DNA of 64,000 bases from Geobacter sp. AOG1 (GCF_019972315.1 NZ_BLIZ01000001.1:3285922-3349921), one strand, 5' to 3'; positions 46,817 through 55,425 are shown, numbered from the stretch's first letter. Numbers and translations: made by a program. The notes: generated by a model from the sequence alone, not told the origin.

Positions 46817-47929
46817 CTAACGTGGTACAAGTTGCCCGACGATGCCGCGCACCATCTCCATCGCCAGGCCGCACGCGGTGTTGATCCTGCCCAGATCGAA
46901 GAAATGGACACGCTCGTCACCGGTATTATAACTGTCTGCAGAAAGAACGAGCATGTGGCTCTCTCTGTCGAGGATGGCCGTGGAAAAATCCACGGTGGGG
47001 ATGCCGGACTCCCCCCGCGCATCCTGGTAATCAAGGACTTTTCCCGTCAGAAGCATGTTTGCCCGCAACACGTCAAAAATCACATCGGCGTTGGCGTTAG
47101 ACACCCCCCCCTCCATAATGAGCCGGTGCTGGAGAAGCTTACTCCTCACCATCCCCGGCTCGACAACGTGAAAGTTGCCAAGCCGGTGCAGCTCCTGGAC
47201 GAAATGTAGGGCCATGATCTCTCCCGCATATTTTCTGCCACTCCGGTTGTAAAGGGGCAGAACGACGATGCGAAACTGTTTGTCGGCGGCAAGCGCCTTT
47301 CGATAGAAGCGCCGCGGCGGAAATATCTTCTGCGCTCCCCGCTGCTCTCCCCTGAAACCGACAGCGAAGTCAGCGGACAGGGAACGGGCTAGCTGGCCGA
47401 ACGCCTTGTCGGAAAGTGTTGCCGCTTCTCTGATCAAGCCGGTGTCGAAAATGCCCGGGGCATCGTTTCCTGCCAGGGCAGCGCTGTCCATCCAGAGAAT
47501 CTCCGGATCATTGCCGGTACTGACAAGCCTGGAGGTAACGGATATTTTCGGGGGAAAACTATCCGCGTAATACTCCAGGGATGAGACGAGTACGCCCTTC
47601 ACTCCTTCTTCCTCGGCAAAGGCCTTGGCTAAATCTTCGTCGATGCCGCCGATGTTCCGCATGCGGTGCCGGGCCATGAAACGGTCAAGGGATGCATCAG
47701 GAAGTATGTCGAAACCGGCGGCCTTCACGTTCCCCGCCAACTTCAGCCCCAACTCTTTTAAGGGGGCCTTGCCGCCGCTCAGATTATCGATAGGCAAAAC
47801 GGCGATGCGGTACCCTCCACCCGTCGGTGCCGACTTCACCATCTCCTTCTGTCCAGCGCAGCCAGCTATCAGAAAAAGCCCGACCAGAGCCGGCAACAGC
47901 TTATGGTAGAAGCTTGTTGATGAGCTCAT
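46817..47929 (-). CDS. Large lipoprotein with two GNA1162/CsgG-like halves
   Basis: A 370-residue lipoprotein (lipobox LIAGC, Cys near 24). Two similar halves begin YRIAVLPIDNLSGGKAPLKELGLKLAGNV (about 40) and FRIVVLPLYNRSGRKYAGEIMALHFVQEL (about 215), each with the RIxVLPxxNxSG start of GNA1162/CsgG-type periplasmic domains. No transmembrane beta-hairpin loop like CsgG was identified. It overlaps the upstream lipoprotein by 29 nt. It may be an outer-membrane accessory or secretion component for the cytochromes. Confidence 0.7.
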   Translation of the reverse strand: MSSSTSFYHKLLPALVGLFLIAGCAGQKEMVKSAPTGGGYRIAVLPIDNLSGGKAPLKELGLKLAGNVKAAGFDILPDASLDRFMARHRMRNIGGIDEDLAKAFAEEEGVKGVLVSSLEYYADSFPPKISVTSRLVSTGNDPEILWMDSAALAGNDAPGIFDTGLIREAATLSDKAFGQLARSLSADFAVGFRGEQRGAQKIFPPRRFYRKALAADKQFRIVVLPLYNRSGRKYAGEIMALHFVQELHRLGNFHVVEPGMVRSKLLQHRLIMEGGVSNANADVIFDVLRANMLLTGKVLDYQDARGESGIPTVDFSTAILDRESHMLVLSADSYNTGDERVHFFDLGRINTACGLAMEMVRGIVGQLVPR

Positions 47930-48512
47930 CTATAGCCTTTTCCGTTATGACGTTCATCGGCACTCCGCCGCCGCCGAAAAGCCGGTCCGTTACCCCTACC
48001 CCCCCCTTGGTCGTCGAGGCACTCCAGATCACTCTTCCGGTCTGGGTTTCCATCATCTGCAGACTCAGAGAGATGACGTTGCCCACGGCACTACCCGACC
48101 TCACTTCACCGTATTCCTTTACGGTGCCGGTAATAACGGCATCCGCCTTGATGAAGCTTCCCAGCTTCACTATCTCTTCGGTGGAAGGCGCAACGGGGTT
48201 GCTGATCCCGGCCCTGACGATGCCACGATTGACTTCGCCAACCGGCACCACATAAACGGCTCCCGTGGAAAGTAGCTCGGTTATAAACACGTCCCGTGCT
48301 CTATCGCCGGCAGCATTGTCCCTGGACAGATTGGCAAACGGCAAGACTTCGACAGTGCGTATCGAGCCGAAATCCATATTCGTGTCGCGGAAGGTGTCCG
48401 AAGACTGGAAGGTAGCGCAACCAGCCAGGGAAAGCATGAACAGAAGCAGCACCGCTTTCCGGAACGACTGTATCCCTTTTGAATCCCATTTTCTCGTGAA
48501 CCACATAGGCAC
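47901..48512 (-). CDS. LpoB/CsgG-like lipoprotein
   Basis: A 203-residue lipoprotein (lipobox SLAGC, Cys near 32). The domain FGSIRTVEVLPFANLSRDNAAGDRARDVFITELLSTG...KADAVITGTVKEYGEVRSG...SLSLQMMETQTGRVIWSASTTKGG matches the LpoB/CsgG periplasmic fold. GTG 48512, spaced 5 nt from AGGAG, or ATG 48506 could start it. Between the barrel and the larger lipoprotein, it may form part of an outer-membrane complex. Confidence 0.8.
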   Translation of the reverse strand: MPMWFTRKWDSKGIQSFRKAVLLLFMLSLAGCATFQSSDTFRDTNMDFGSIRTVEVLPFANLSRDNAAGDRARDVFITELLSTGAVYVVPVGEVNRGIVRAGISNPVAPSTEEIVKLGSFIKADAVITGTVKEYGEVRSGSAVGNVISLSLQMMETQTGRVIWSASTTKGGVGVTDRLFGGGGVPMNVITEKAIDELINKLLP

Positions 48513-48529
48513 AAAAACTCCTGCGATAA

Positions 48530-50794
48530 TTAGAATGACAAGCGCAGCATCATTGACAGGTAATCGGATTTTGAAGAAGACACCAGCGAATCAGAGGTAA
48601 GCAGCGAATAGGAAAGACTCAGCATCGCTCTCGGCGCGACCTTCCAGCTGAGAGAGGGGGTCAGGCTGGTGTTTTTCTCGTTGTTCAGGCTGTTGACGTT
48701 TTCACTATAGGCAAAGTTGAACTGGAGATTGCCGTCGGGAAACGGCGACCAGGTGCCACCGTAATTCTGCACATACTGGGCTTTCCTGCTTTCCGCCTGC
48801 TGGACCCCCAGCGAGGCGAACAGGTAAAGATTGCTGAACGGCCGATAGGTGGCCCCCATAAGGCCGCTCTGGCTGGTAGTAGTGGTGGATGCTGCGGCTG
48901 CCCCCGAAAGGGTGGTGATGCTCCGGTTGTAGCTCAGGTTGAAGCTCAGGTCCTGGCGGGGAGTTATGCTGGCCCCTCCAACGAGAGACAGGTTTCCCGA
49001 CTCCTGTCCGGTCAGGTTGGTGGAAAGGCTGTATCCCGTCGACAGGTTGAAGGCGACCCCTTTGTATGGCTGGGCCAGATTGGTGAGATAGACCGAATTG
49101 CTGTCGGTGGTGCCTTTGGACGAGTGATCGATCCTGCCGCTGTAAACAAGGGTATTGCTCAGTCCGGCAAGAGGGGTCGCCTTCAGGGAGGCGTTGTACA
49201 GGTAAGCATAACTTTGCTGCCCACCGGAAGACAGGTCTTCCCGCCCGACACTCGCCCCTACGGAAAATATCCTGTTGAGCCGGTGATCGAGGATCAGGCT
49301 GTTGTCCAGGATATACGTGATCCCCCCTCCCGTGGTATCGGCAAGGGAAAGGTTCAAGCTGTGGTAAAGAGAAGGGGAATCCAACAGCCTGGTCCGGACA
49401 TCCATGTTGAAATTCTGGCTCACTTTAGCCGATGTCCCCTGCACCTGTGCCGCGGCCTGGCTGAGAAACCCCTGGAATTCGGTGACAAATATCCGCTCCG
49501 GGTTCTGGAACGAAGGGTTGGTAAGAGCCGTGCTCTGGGGTAGGGTATTGACCACCACCTTGATGAATCTCGTCTTTACGCTGTTGTTCAGCTTCAGGGT
49601 GAAGCTGTTCTGGAACGGTCCGAAGGTGGCCGGCACCGTGTTTGCTGAATTGGCTGCCACCGTGTTGCCGTTCTGGTCGATCTGGGTCCAGTTGTCGGTA
49701 CTTGCATTCCTTACCCAGACCTGCCAGCTGAAGGCGCCCGCTATGGCCGACGGCAATTGCCGGTCGACCCAGATGAGGATCTTGTTGATCTCCGTCACGT
49801 TTAAGAAATCGACGCCAATGCTCCATTTGTTGCCGGTATCGACAGCAGCGGGGACCACGCCGAGGTTGATGCCGGCGGTAGCAGTGAAGTTGCCGTCCTT
49901 CAACGCAGGATTGTCCACGTTCTGCTCTGCGGTGCCCTGGGAAGGGTCACTGTTCGAGGCGGAGATGCCGCTCTGGGGAAAGAGCGGAGTATCCACAAAG
50001 CCGCCGTTACCCGCCGTTGTCGTGGATTGCAGGTAGGTCACATTGTAGTGGGTATAGAGAGAAACCCGCTGGTTGAAAAACTGATCGGCATAACTGACCG
50101 ATCCATTATGCAACAGCGACGTATTGTCGGTACCGTGCAGATTGTCCATGGAATCGGTACCGGTGAATTGGTAGCCAAGTTTGAACATGTTGTAGGTGTA
50201 TTGGGAACCTATGGTGGCCATATTGGTCGTCGTATCCTGGCTAAGCCGGTCCACGTCAAAGGTATTGGCATGGGAGAGTCTGACGGTGAGATCGGGCAAA
50301 CCCGCCGGCCGCCATCCCAGCGTGACATGGTAATCCTCGTTGACGGTGGCCGGAGTTGTCTCACTACTCCCCGTCTGCCAGCTCTCGGTTCTGCTGTATC
50401 CCAGCCCTGCCTGGTAAATTGTATTGCTGAGCATGGCGTCGATGTAAGGGGAAAGGGTCGTGGTTCTGGAGTGGGGACTCGTGCCCAGGTCGTGCAGGGT
50501 AGAGATGTCCTGGAGGAACACCGATCCGGCGGAAATCCTCAGCAGGGGAAACGGATTGGTATCCAGGGACAGATTGTATTTATGCATTACATCGCTCCCT
50601 TTGCTGTCCGAGGTGACCACCCCGTTCGCATCCTTAACTTTACTACGGGACAGGGTTACGTCCAGTTCCGCACTTCCGCTTATCATATCGGCCCACGACT
50701 TTCCGGGCAGCAGACTGCCGAAAATTGCAATGGCAATGGCTGTGCATATACATACCGAGGCCGGTCCAACCGCCCTCATCCGGGAAAACTGCAC
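48530..50794 (-). CDS. Large outer-membrane beta-barrel with discoidin-like insert
   Basis: About 754 residues. A long N-terminal signal region ends near KSWA; then alternating amphipathic strands fill most of the chain, closing with LSMMLRLSF, a terminal Phe typical of outer-membrane barrels. Around residues 305-440 lies a non-barrel segment (FSWQVWVRNASTDNWTQI...FTLKLNNSVKTRFIKVVVNTL) resembling an F5/8 type C (discoidin) fold. GTG 50794, just 4 nt past the upstream stop, has GAGAGG 7 nt away. It may be the pore for the cytochromes, playing a role like MtrB. That is inference from context. Confidence 0.8.
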   Translation of the reverse strand: MQFSRMRAVGPASVCICTAIAIAIFGSLLPGKSWADMISGSAELDVTLSRSKVKDANGVVTSDSKGSDVMHKYNLSLDTNPFPLLRISAGSVFLQDISTLHDLGTSPHSRTTTLSPYIDAMLSNTIYQAGLGYSRTESWQTGSSETTPATVNEDYHVTLGWRPAGLPDLTVRLSHANTFDVDRLSQDTTTNMATIGSQYTYNMFKLGYQFTGTDSMDNLHGTDNTSLLHNGSVSYADQFFNQRVSLYTHYNVTYLQSTTTAGNGGFVDTPLFPQSGISASNSDPSQGTAEQNVDNPALKDGNFTATAGINLGVVPAAVDTGNKWSIGVDFLNVTEINKILIWVDRQLPSAIAGAFSWQVWVRNASTDNWTQIDQNGNTVAANSANTVPATFGPFQNSFTLKLNNSVKTRFIKVVVNTLPQSTALTNPSFQNPERIFVTEFQGFLSQAAAQVQGTSAKVSQNFNMDVRTRLLDSPSLYHSLNLSLADTTGGGITYILDNSLILDHRLNRIFSVGASVGREDLSSGGQQSYAYLYNASLKATPLAGLSNTLVYSGRIDHSSKGTTDSNSVYLTNLAQPYKGVAFNLSTGYSLSTNLTGQESGNLSLVGGASITPRQDLSFNLSYNRSITTLSGAAAASTTTTSQSGLMGATYRPFSNLYLFASLGVQQAESRKAQYVQNYGGTWSPFPDGNLQFNFAYSENVNSLNNEKNTSLTPSLSWKVAPRAMLSLSYSLLTSDSLVSSSKSDYLSMMLRLSF

Positions 50795-50798
50795 GGAA

Positions 50799-52217
50799 TT
50801 ACCTCTCCCCCATAAGGGATATCCAGAAAGGAGCTTCCTCCACGTCAAATTCGGCAACCACTTCCCGCGTGACGAGGTTGACTACCGCCACCGTTTTTCT
50901 GTCGCTATTGAGCACATAGAGGTTGTTCTGCTCGCCGTCGATTGCCATGTGGACGGCGCCTCCACCCGTGTTAATGCTGGAGATGGAGACGAAGGTTGAA
51001 GGCTCGTATACTTCAATGTCCGGACCGAACCGTTTGCCCACATAGATCAGGTTGGTCAGGGTATCCAGCTTCATGGCTGCCGCCCCCATGCCGATGCGAT
51101 AGCGCTGTTGCAAAGCCAGCGAAGGAAAAGGGCTCATCAGCCGTATAAAGGGGCTCATCTCATGGACCGTGTAGAGCACATCCCCATTCCTGTTGAACTG
51201 TCCTCGCGCTTCCCCAGGCTCCGACGTGATGGTTGCCGCAACGGATCGGGAAGCAATGTCGATGACCGAGATGTTCTGGGAAAAACTGTTGAACACATAG
51301 GCCCGGGCCCCGGCAGGATCGAGCAGGATCGAGGTCGGGCTGCTGCCGACCGTAATCCTGGCCAGTTCCAGGTAAGAAAGGGGATCGAGCACGCTCACCG
51401 TGTTAGAGCCGGTATCGACCGACAGAAGAAGCTTTCCGTCGGGCGTCAGGGCAAGCTCCTGGGGGGCGTCCCCCGACTTCAGGCGGATGCGGTTGATGAC
51501 CTCGCCAAGATTTATGTCTATCACCTCGACCGCATCGTCACCGGCAAGCGCCACATAGGCCCTGCGTCTCGGCCGGTCGAACGCCATTCCCTTGGGACCG
51601 GAGCCGGTGGCAATCACCCCCACCACCTCCTGGTACTGCTTGTCGAAGACGGTGATGGTATTGGCAGCGGAATTGCTGACGTAGCCCATGAGTCCCGTCA
51701 CCGGCCGGGGCGCCGGAATAACGGCGAAGACCGGGCTGAAACTGTAACCGGTCATGACCGACTGGTCGTAGTTGAAGGCCAGGGACTGGAAGGTGGCCCG
51801 TTTACGCGTAACAGTGAAGCGACAGTCGATACGGACCGGCTTTTCCGGGACAAGAAGCCTCTCTTCCCCCTCCTCGTCCTGCAGGGTCGCCCCGGTGACC
51901 CCCATGGCAAGAGCGACATATTCACCCGGGGGAAGCTGACCTGAAGCGAAAAAGCGCTGCCGTTTGGCGAGATCGTTGGAGAAATCCTTGAAAGAAAGCT
52001 CCAGGGGATACTCGCTGCCGTCGTCTTTCACCGCTAGCACTTGTGACAGGGCAAATTTCAGGCGCCGCGCTTCGTGGGGAATGGGACGTACATAGAGGAC
52101 GAGCTCTCCCTGCTCCGTGAGGGGAGGCTTGACAAGCATTCTCTGTGCCTGGCAACCGGCGAGAAGCCAGGAAACGGCAAACAACGCCAGCACTATGTTC
52201 AGGTAATATCGTTTCAC
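50799..52217 (-). CDS. Lipoprotein with DUF4382-like domain and YncE-type beta-propeller
   Basis: A 472-residue lipoprotein (lipobox LLAGC near 20). N-terminal segment about 30-180 has a beta-rich layout like DUF4382 (LKFALSQVLAVKDDGSEYPL). Then come seven YncE-like blades with the AYVALAGDDAVEVID and NTVSVLDPLSYLELARI pattern. GTG 52217 (ribosome site AAAGGAT) is chosen since it gives the signal peptide directly. It would be on the cell surface or inner leaflet of the outer membrane. Confidence 0.82.
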   Translation of the reverse strand: MKRYYLNIVLALFAVSWLLAGCQAQRMLVKPPLTEQGELVLYVRPIPHEARRLKFALSQVLAVKDDGSEYPLELSFKDFSNDLAKRQRFFASGQLPPGEYVALAMGVTGATLQDEEGEERLLVPEKPVRIDCRFTVTRKRATFQSLAFNYDQSVMTGYSFSPVFAVIPAPRPVTGLMGYVSNSAANTITVFDKQYQEVVGVIATGSGPKGMAFDRPRRRAYVALAGDDAVEVIDINLGEVINRIRLKSGDAPQELALTPDGKLLLSVDTGSNTVSVLDPLSYLELARITVGSSPTSILLDPAGARAYVFNSFSQNISVIDIASRSVAATITSEPGEARGQFNRNGDVLYTVHEMSPFIRLMSPFPSLALQQRYRIGMGAAAMKLDTLTNLIYVGKRFGPDIEVYEPSTFVSISSINTGGGAVHMAIDGEQNNLYVLNSDRKTVAVVNLVTREVVAEFDVEEAPFWISLMGER

Positions 52218-52329
52218 GGCAAATCCTTTACAGAACCACTGACCCGACCAACTGCATGCTGTTTCAAACCGTAACTCCTGGGTAAATAACCTTACGTGCT
52301 GCAGAAGACATGGCCGCGTTGGAATGCGT

Positions 52330-53310
52330 CTATTCCGAAGCAAAACGGTAGACGCTCACCCCACGGTTGGCGCTCTGGGAGACGTAGACCAGATCTCCCA
52401 GTACGGCCACTTCCATAGGGGCGATGAGGTTCCCTGTGGCAAATCCCCGGTACCCGTACTCCCCAAGGAACTTGAAATCATCAGTGCGGTCGAAGATCAT
52501 GATGACGCAGCGCAGGGTGTCGGCCACATACAGATGCCCCTTATCGTCCGCGGCAACCCCGCCGACGACGTTGAACTTTCCGGGGCTGCTCCCCCGCTGT
52601 CCGAAAGATTTGAGCTTCTTGTCCGGAGAGAGCAGGTACACCTGTGACTGAACCGGAATAGAGAAGATGATGGTGCCGTCTCCGTCAATAGTGAAACCGC
52701 GGATATCGAAGTCGCTTCGCTTTTTGTAATTGACGCCGATAATGGACGCGAAGGAGAAGCCATCCTCATACCTGCCGCGGAGGTCGGTCATGAGGACCTT
52801 GAACTGCTGGGTATCCACCAGGTACAGGTGACCCTTTCGGCAGAAGATCCGGTCCGGACGAAAGTCATCCGTGAACAGAGGGGACAGCCCCTCCAGCTTG
52901 AGCTCCTCCTGGAGAGCTCCGCGGAAATTGGCCACGAAGACCCGGAAATGGGTCCCGATATTAGAGAGGAGATAGATGGTTCCGCTGTCGTCGAGGGTAA
53001 GGCCGCGGATGACGCCGAATTCGCCGTCGTCGCCGAAAGAATGCACGACGAGACCGCTTTTATCAAAGACGTCAACCGACTGGTCCGAAGGATTGACGAC
53101 GTACAGTTCTTTTTGCGCCGTGTCGATGCCGAAGTTTACCCAACTGGAGGCAATGGGACCGTTGAAATTGGAGAGATTGTAGAGATAATCAAGTTTTGCC
53201 TCTGCATTGACGCCGGCAAGCAGGAAAACTGCCAGCAGCAGCCACTTCGCCACCGTCGGCAAAGCGTCGGCAATAGATTTTTTTCTCGTTGTTGGTTTTT
53301 TCATAAACAT
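52330..53310 (-). CDS. NHL-repeat beta-propeller secreted protein
   Basis: A 326-residue protein with an N-terminal signal (PTVAKWLLLAVFLLAGVNAEA) and about six NHL blades (GVIRGLTLDDSGTIYLLSNIG, GHLYLVDTQQFKVLM, VGGVAADDKGHLYVADTLRCVIMIF). Starts at 53310 or 53304 are similar in quality and a longer GTG form at 53325 is possible. It follows the OmcS-like gene past a hairpin, so it is probably read by readthrough of that transcript. Confidence 0.85.
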   Translation of the reverse strand: MFMKKPTTRKKSIADALPTVAKWLLLAVFLLAGVNAEAKLDYLYNLSNFNGPIASSWVNFGIDTAQKELYVVNPSDQSVDVFDKSGLVVHSFGDDGEFGVIRGLTLDDSGTIYLLSNIGTHFRVFVANFRGALQEELKLEGLSPLFTDDFRPDRIFCRKGHLYLVDTQQFKVLMTDLRGRYEDGFSFASIIGVNYKKRSDFDIRGFTIDGDGTIIFSIPVQSQVYLLSPDKKLKSFGQRGSSPGKFNVVGGVAADDKGHLYVADTLRCVIMIFDRTDDFKFLGEYGYRGFATGNLIAPMEVAVLGDLVYVSQSANRGVSVYRFASE

Positions 53311-53420
53311 TGCTGTTGCCCGCACTCAGGGATTACAACCACTTCGTCCCGTTACGTGAAAATCTGCACTACTGACAAAAGGGGACCGTTAGCACAACCG
53401 GCCCCCCTTTACTAACATTG

Positions 53421-53449
53421 GAAAATTTGCCGGGGGCAAAGCCCCCGGC
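53421..53449 (-). terminator. Hairpin between the OmcS-like gene and the rest of the cluster
   Basis: GCCGGGGGC (53429-53437) and GCCCCCGGC (53441-53449) form a 9-bp stem with a 3-nt loop. AAATTTTCC follows on the minus strand. A weak second GC-rich pairing lies at about 53380-53410. This may work as a partial terminator that lowers downstream transcription relative to the abundant cytochrome. Confidence 0.7.
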
Positions 53450-53474
53450 ATGCATAACATACGTAATTAATCGA

Positions 53475-54869
53475 TTAGTCTTTAGCGTGGCACTTGTTGC
53501 AGAGCGAACGCTGATCGTAGGCAAACTTGCTGGCCGGGCGGTCGTACATGGCGGCCTGGTAAACTGCCTGGTTCATACCGTTGGAGTTCTTGAGCGAATC
53601 GGAACCGGCAGCGGCGGCGAAGTCAGGCCATGCGCCGGCGACGGTGAGGAATTCGCTGTTGTTGTTCCAGCGGGTCATGCTGTTGAAGCCGGTGGCATGG
53701 GCGCGGTGGCAGGAGAGGCACATGACGTTTTCAGCGCCGGTCGTGGGGCCCGCAGTCTGGGTGCCGGTGGTGTCCGCATGGGCAGCCAGGGTAGCGATGA
53801 CGCCAGTCCCTTCCTCGTACGGTACGAGGGAGCTGTAAGAAGCGGCCTGGGTGCCGGTCAGATCGCCGGAGGATTTGTAGGCGTTGTAAAGAGCGGCGAT
53901 GGTGGTGCCGGTGGCATTGCCGTTCAGGTCATTGGCGGCGGCGGTCAGCTTGGCACCGTTGCCGGCCGGGTGGATAAGGGCGGTGTTGGCGGCGTTGGTG
54001 TTGTCGTTGTGGATCGACCGGTGGCAGTTGGAGCACCACTCGGACATCCCCTGGCCGTAAGCGACGCGGGTGTCGGATGTTCCTTCAGTTCTGTTGTAGG
54101 CGCTGGGAGCAACGGCAACCGGCGGGTCAGCGTTGAATGCCAGCGGGTTGCTATAGGACATCTGGGAGTAGTTGGCACCACCCAGGAGGCGGTACACACC
54201 GGTAGCCGTGTTAGCGTCGGCTACTGCACCGTAGGAACCGGACGCGCCGATCGGCAGAACCTTCTGACCCGGTTTGGCATAGGCGATGGTGCCGTTGGCG
54301 TCGACGATGCGGGCGCGGCTGTGGGGATCGTGACAGCTTGCGCAGGAGAGCGCTTTCGCGTCATACTGTCCGCCCGGGGCGGTCAGCAGGGTGGCGTCGG
54401 CAGTCAAGCCGTAATCCTGGGCAACTACGTTGTGGCCATGGCGCTCGCCGATGCTCTGGGCAGCATAGCCGGCTTTCGGGAAGGTCTGGGTCAACCAGGC
54501 GAAGTCGCCGCCGGGGGTACGCTCGACCGGCGCAGCAGCGTTGACGGCTGGAGCGGGGAAGGTCATAACGTGATAGCCGCTTCCGGTGGCATCGTTGGCA
54601 GCATGGCAGTTAAGACAGGTGGAGCTGTCGTCGGAGCCCTGGAGCAGGAAGGCATTGCCCTGGAACTGAGTGGTGGAAGCTTTGCCAGCGGCGTTCCAAC
54701 CGGTGAGGGCAGTGTTGCGACCGCCGGACATGGACTTGTTGCCGGAAGAGTTGTGCATGGTATGGCAACCGTCGCAGTAGGCGACGCCGCCGTCATGGAA
54801 GGCGAAAGCGCTGCCCGAGGCCGCGAGTGTCAGCATAGCTGCCGCGACTAGAATCTTCGATGCGTTCAT
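53475..54869 (-). CDS. OmcS-like secreted hexaheme cytochrome (cluster leader)
   Basis: A 464-residue cytochrome, the first gene of the leftward cluster. Signal ends AFA|FHDGG. Six CXXCH sites: CDGCH, CLNCH, CASCH, CSNCH, CLSCH, CNKCH, ending CNKCHAKD as OmcS does. Shared landmarks: TPGGDFAWL, ERHGHNVVA, DTRVAYGQGMSEWCSNCH and a CHRAHA. OmcS filaments conduct electrons outside the cell and are built of such subunits. ATG 54869 follows AGGGAGAAAAAG. It is more like OmcS than the second copy at 38.7 kb by my reading of the ends. Confidence 0.94.
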   Translation of the reverse strand: MNASKILVAAAMLTLAASGSAFAFHDGGVAYCDGCHTMHNSSGNKSMSGGRNTALTGWNAAGKASTTQFQGNAFLLQGSDDSSTCLNCHAANDATGSGYHVMTFPAPAVNAAAPVERTPGGDFAWLTQTFPKAGYAAQSIGERHGHNVVAQDYGLTADATLLTAPGGQYDAKALSCASCHDPHSRARIVDANGTIAYAKPGQKVLPIGASGSYGAVADANTATGVYRLLGGANYSQMSYSNPLAFNADPPVAVAPSAYNRTEGTSDTRVAYGQGMSEWCSNCHRSIHNDNTNAANTALIHPAGNGAKLTAAANDLNGNATGTTIAALYNAYKSSGDLTGTQAASYSSLVPYEEGTGVIATLAAHADTTGTQTAGPTTGAENVMCLSCHRAHATGFNSMTRWNNNSEFLTVAGAWPDFAAAAGSDSLKNSNGMNQAVYQAAMYDRPASKFAYDQRSLCNKCHAKD

Positions 54870-55183
54870 CTTTTTCTCCCTTTCTTGATCTTGTGTTTGG
54901 TTTTTTCTTTCATTTCCGCTGATTTCTTCATACTGCTGGTTACGTACTGCCCATTGATTACCCTTTCGCTGTAACCACCCCCTTTTCTTTGTGCACTGCA
55001 GGACCAGTCGGTGAAAACCCGGTAGGCCCTGCCCCCTCCGTGCTGGCATCGCCATGATGACGCCAAAGGTGTCGTCATCATCCGATGTATGTTGTGAGTA
55101 ACGACCCTGATCTCACCGTTACCCGATTGTTATTGGAAATTAACCGTTTTGTCCGCCACGCATTTTCTTTTCATACGTATATT
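54870..55183 (-). other. Long structured leader of the OmcS-like cluster
   Basis: If the sigma-54 promoter is right, the transcript has a leader of roughly 300 nt. It holds a perfect 9-bp hairpin (ATGATGACG with CGTCATCAT), a two-tier hairpin (GCAGGGCC with GGTCCTGC around CCGG/CCGA) and a TGGTTAC/GTAACCA pair nearer the start. I searched for the GEMM (c-di-GMP/cGAMP) pattern, expected upstream of omcS in Geobacter, and did not find it. It could be a diverged or different riboregulator. Confidence 0.45.
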
Positions 55184-55199
55184 GGCAACTGCCGTGCCC
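55184..55199 (-). promoter_or_regulatory. Sigma-54 promoter for the OmcS-like cluster
   Basis: The minus strand reads GGGCACGGCAGTTGCC. It matches GGCACG-N4-TTGC with the -24 GG and -12 GC in exact spacing. Only the usual leading T is replaced. It lies in the gap behind the CusS-type kinase gene and before the leader. An NtrC-type activator would be required, and the gene at 61508 is a candidate. Confidence 0.7.
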
Positions 55200-55273
55200 G
55201 ATTCGTCCGACATATGCCGAGGAAGACATCCAACGTTCGGATAACCACTGAAATGATTTGCATTTTTCAAAAT

Positions 55274-55303
55274 AAAAAAAAGGTCCCGGAATCGGGACCT
55301 TTT
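55274..55303. terminator. Bidirectional terminator after the kinase gene
   Basis: AGGTCCCG (55281-55288) and CGGGACCT (55293-55300) are an 8-bp stem with GAAT loop, flanked by A-run and T-run. It separates the two-component operon from the OmcS-like cluster. Confidence 0.88.
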
Positions 55304-55425
55304 GGTACAGGGAAAAGAAAGGATGGTGTTTTTCGGAATACAACCGGGGTGGCGGAGAAAAGTACGGAAAGTGCCGCACGGCAAGATTACAACAAGATTA
55401 CGATTTCGTCATCTTCCAGAATGCA

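Noticed and set aside
53418-54851. A 477-codon plus-strand ORF opposite the OmcS-like gene
   Set aside because: Gly/Val-rich shadow of the cytochrome frame; the minus strand has six heme motifs and a signal peptide.
54870-55183. GEMM (c-di-GMP/cGAMP) riboswitch upstream of the OmcS-like gene
   Set aside because: Expected from Geobacter biology, but the conserved GEMM core sequences were not found by eye. Kept only as an unassigned structured leader.
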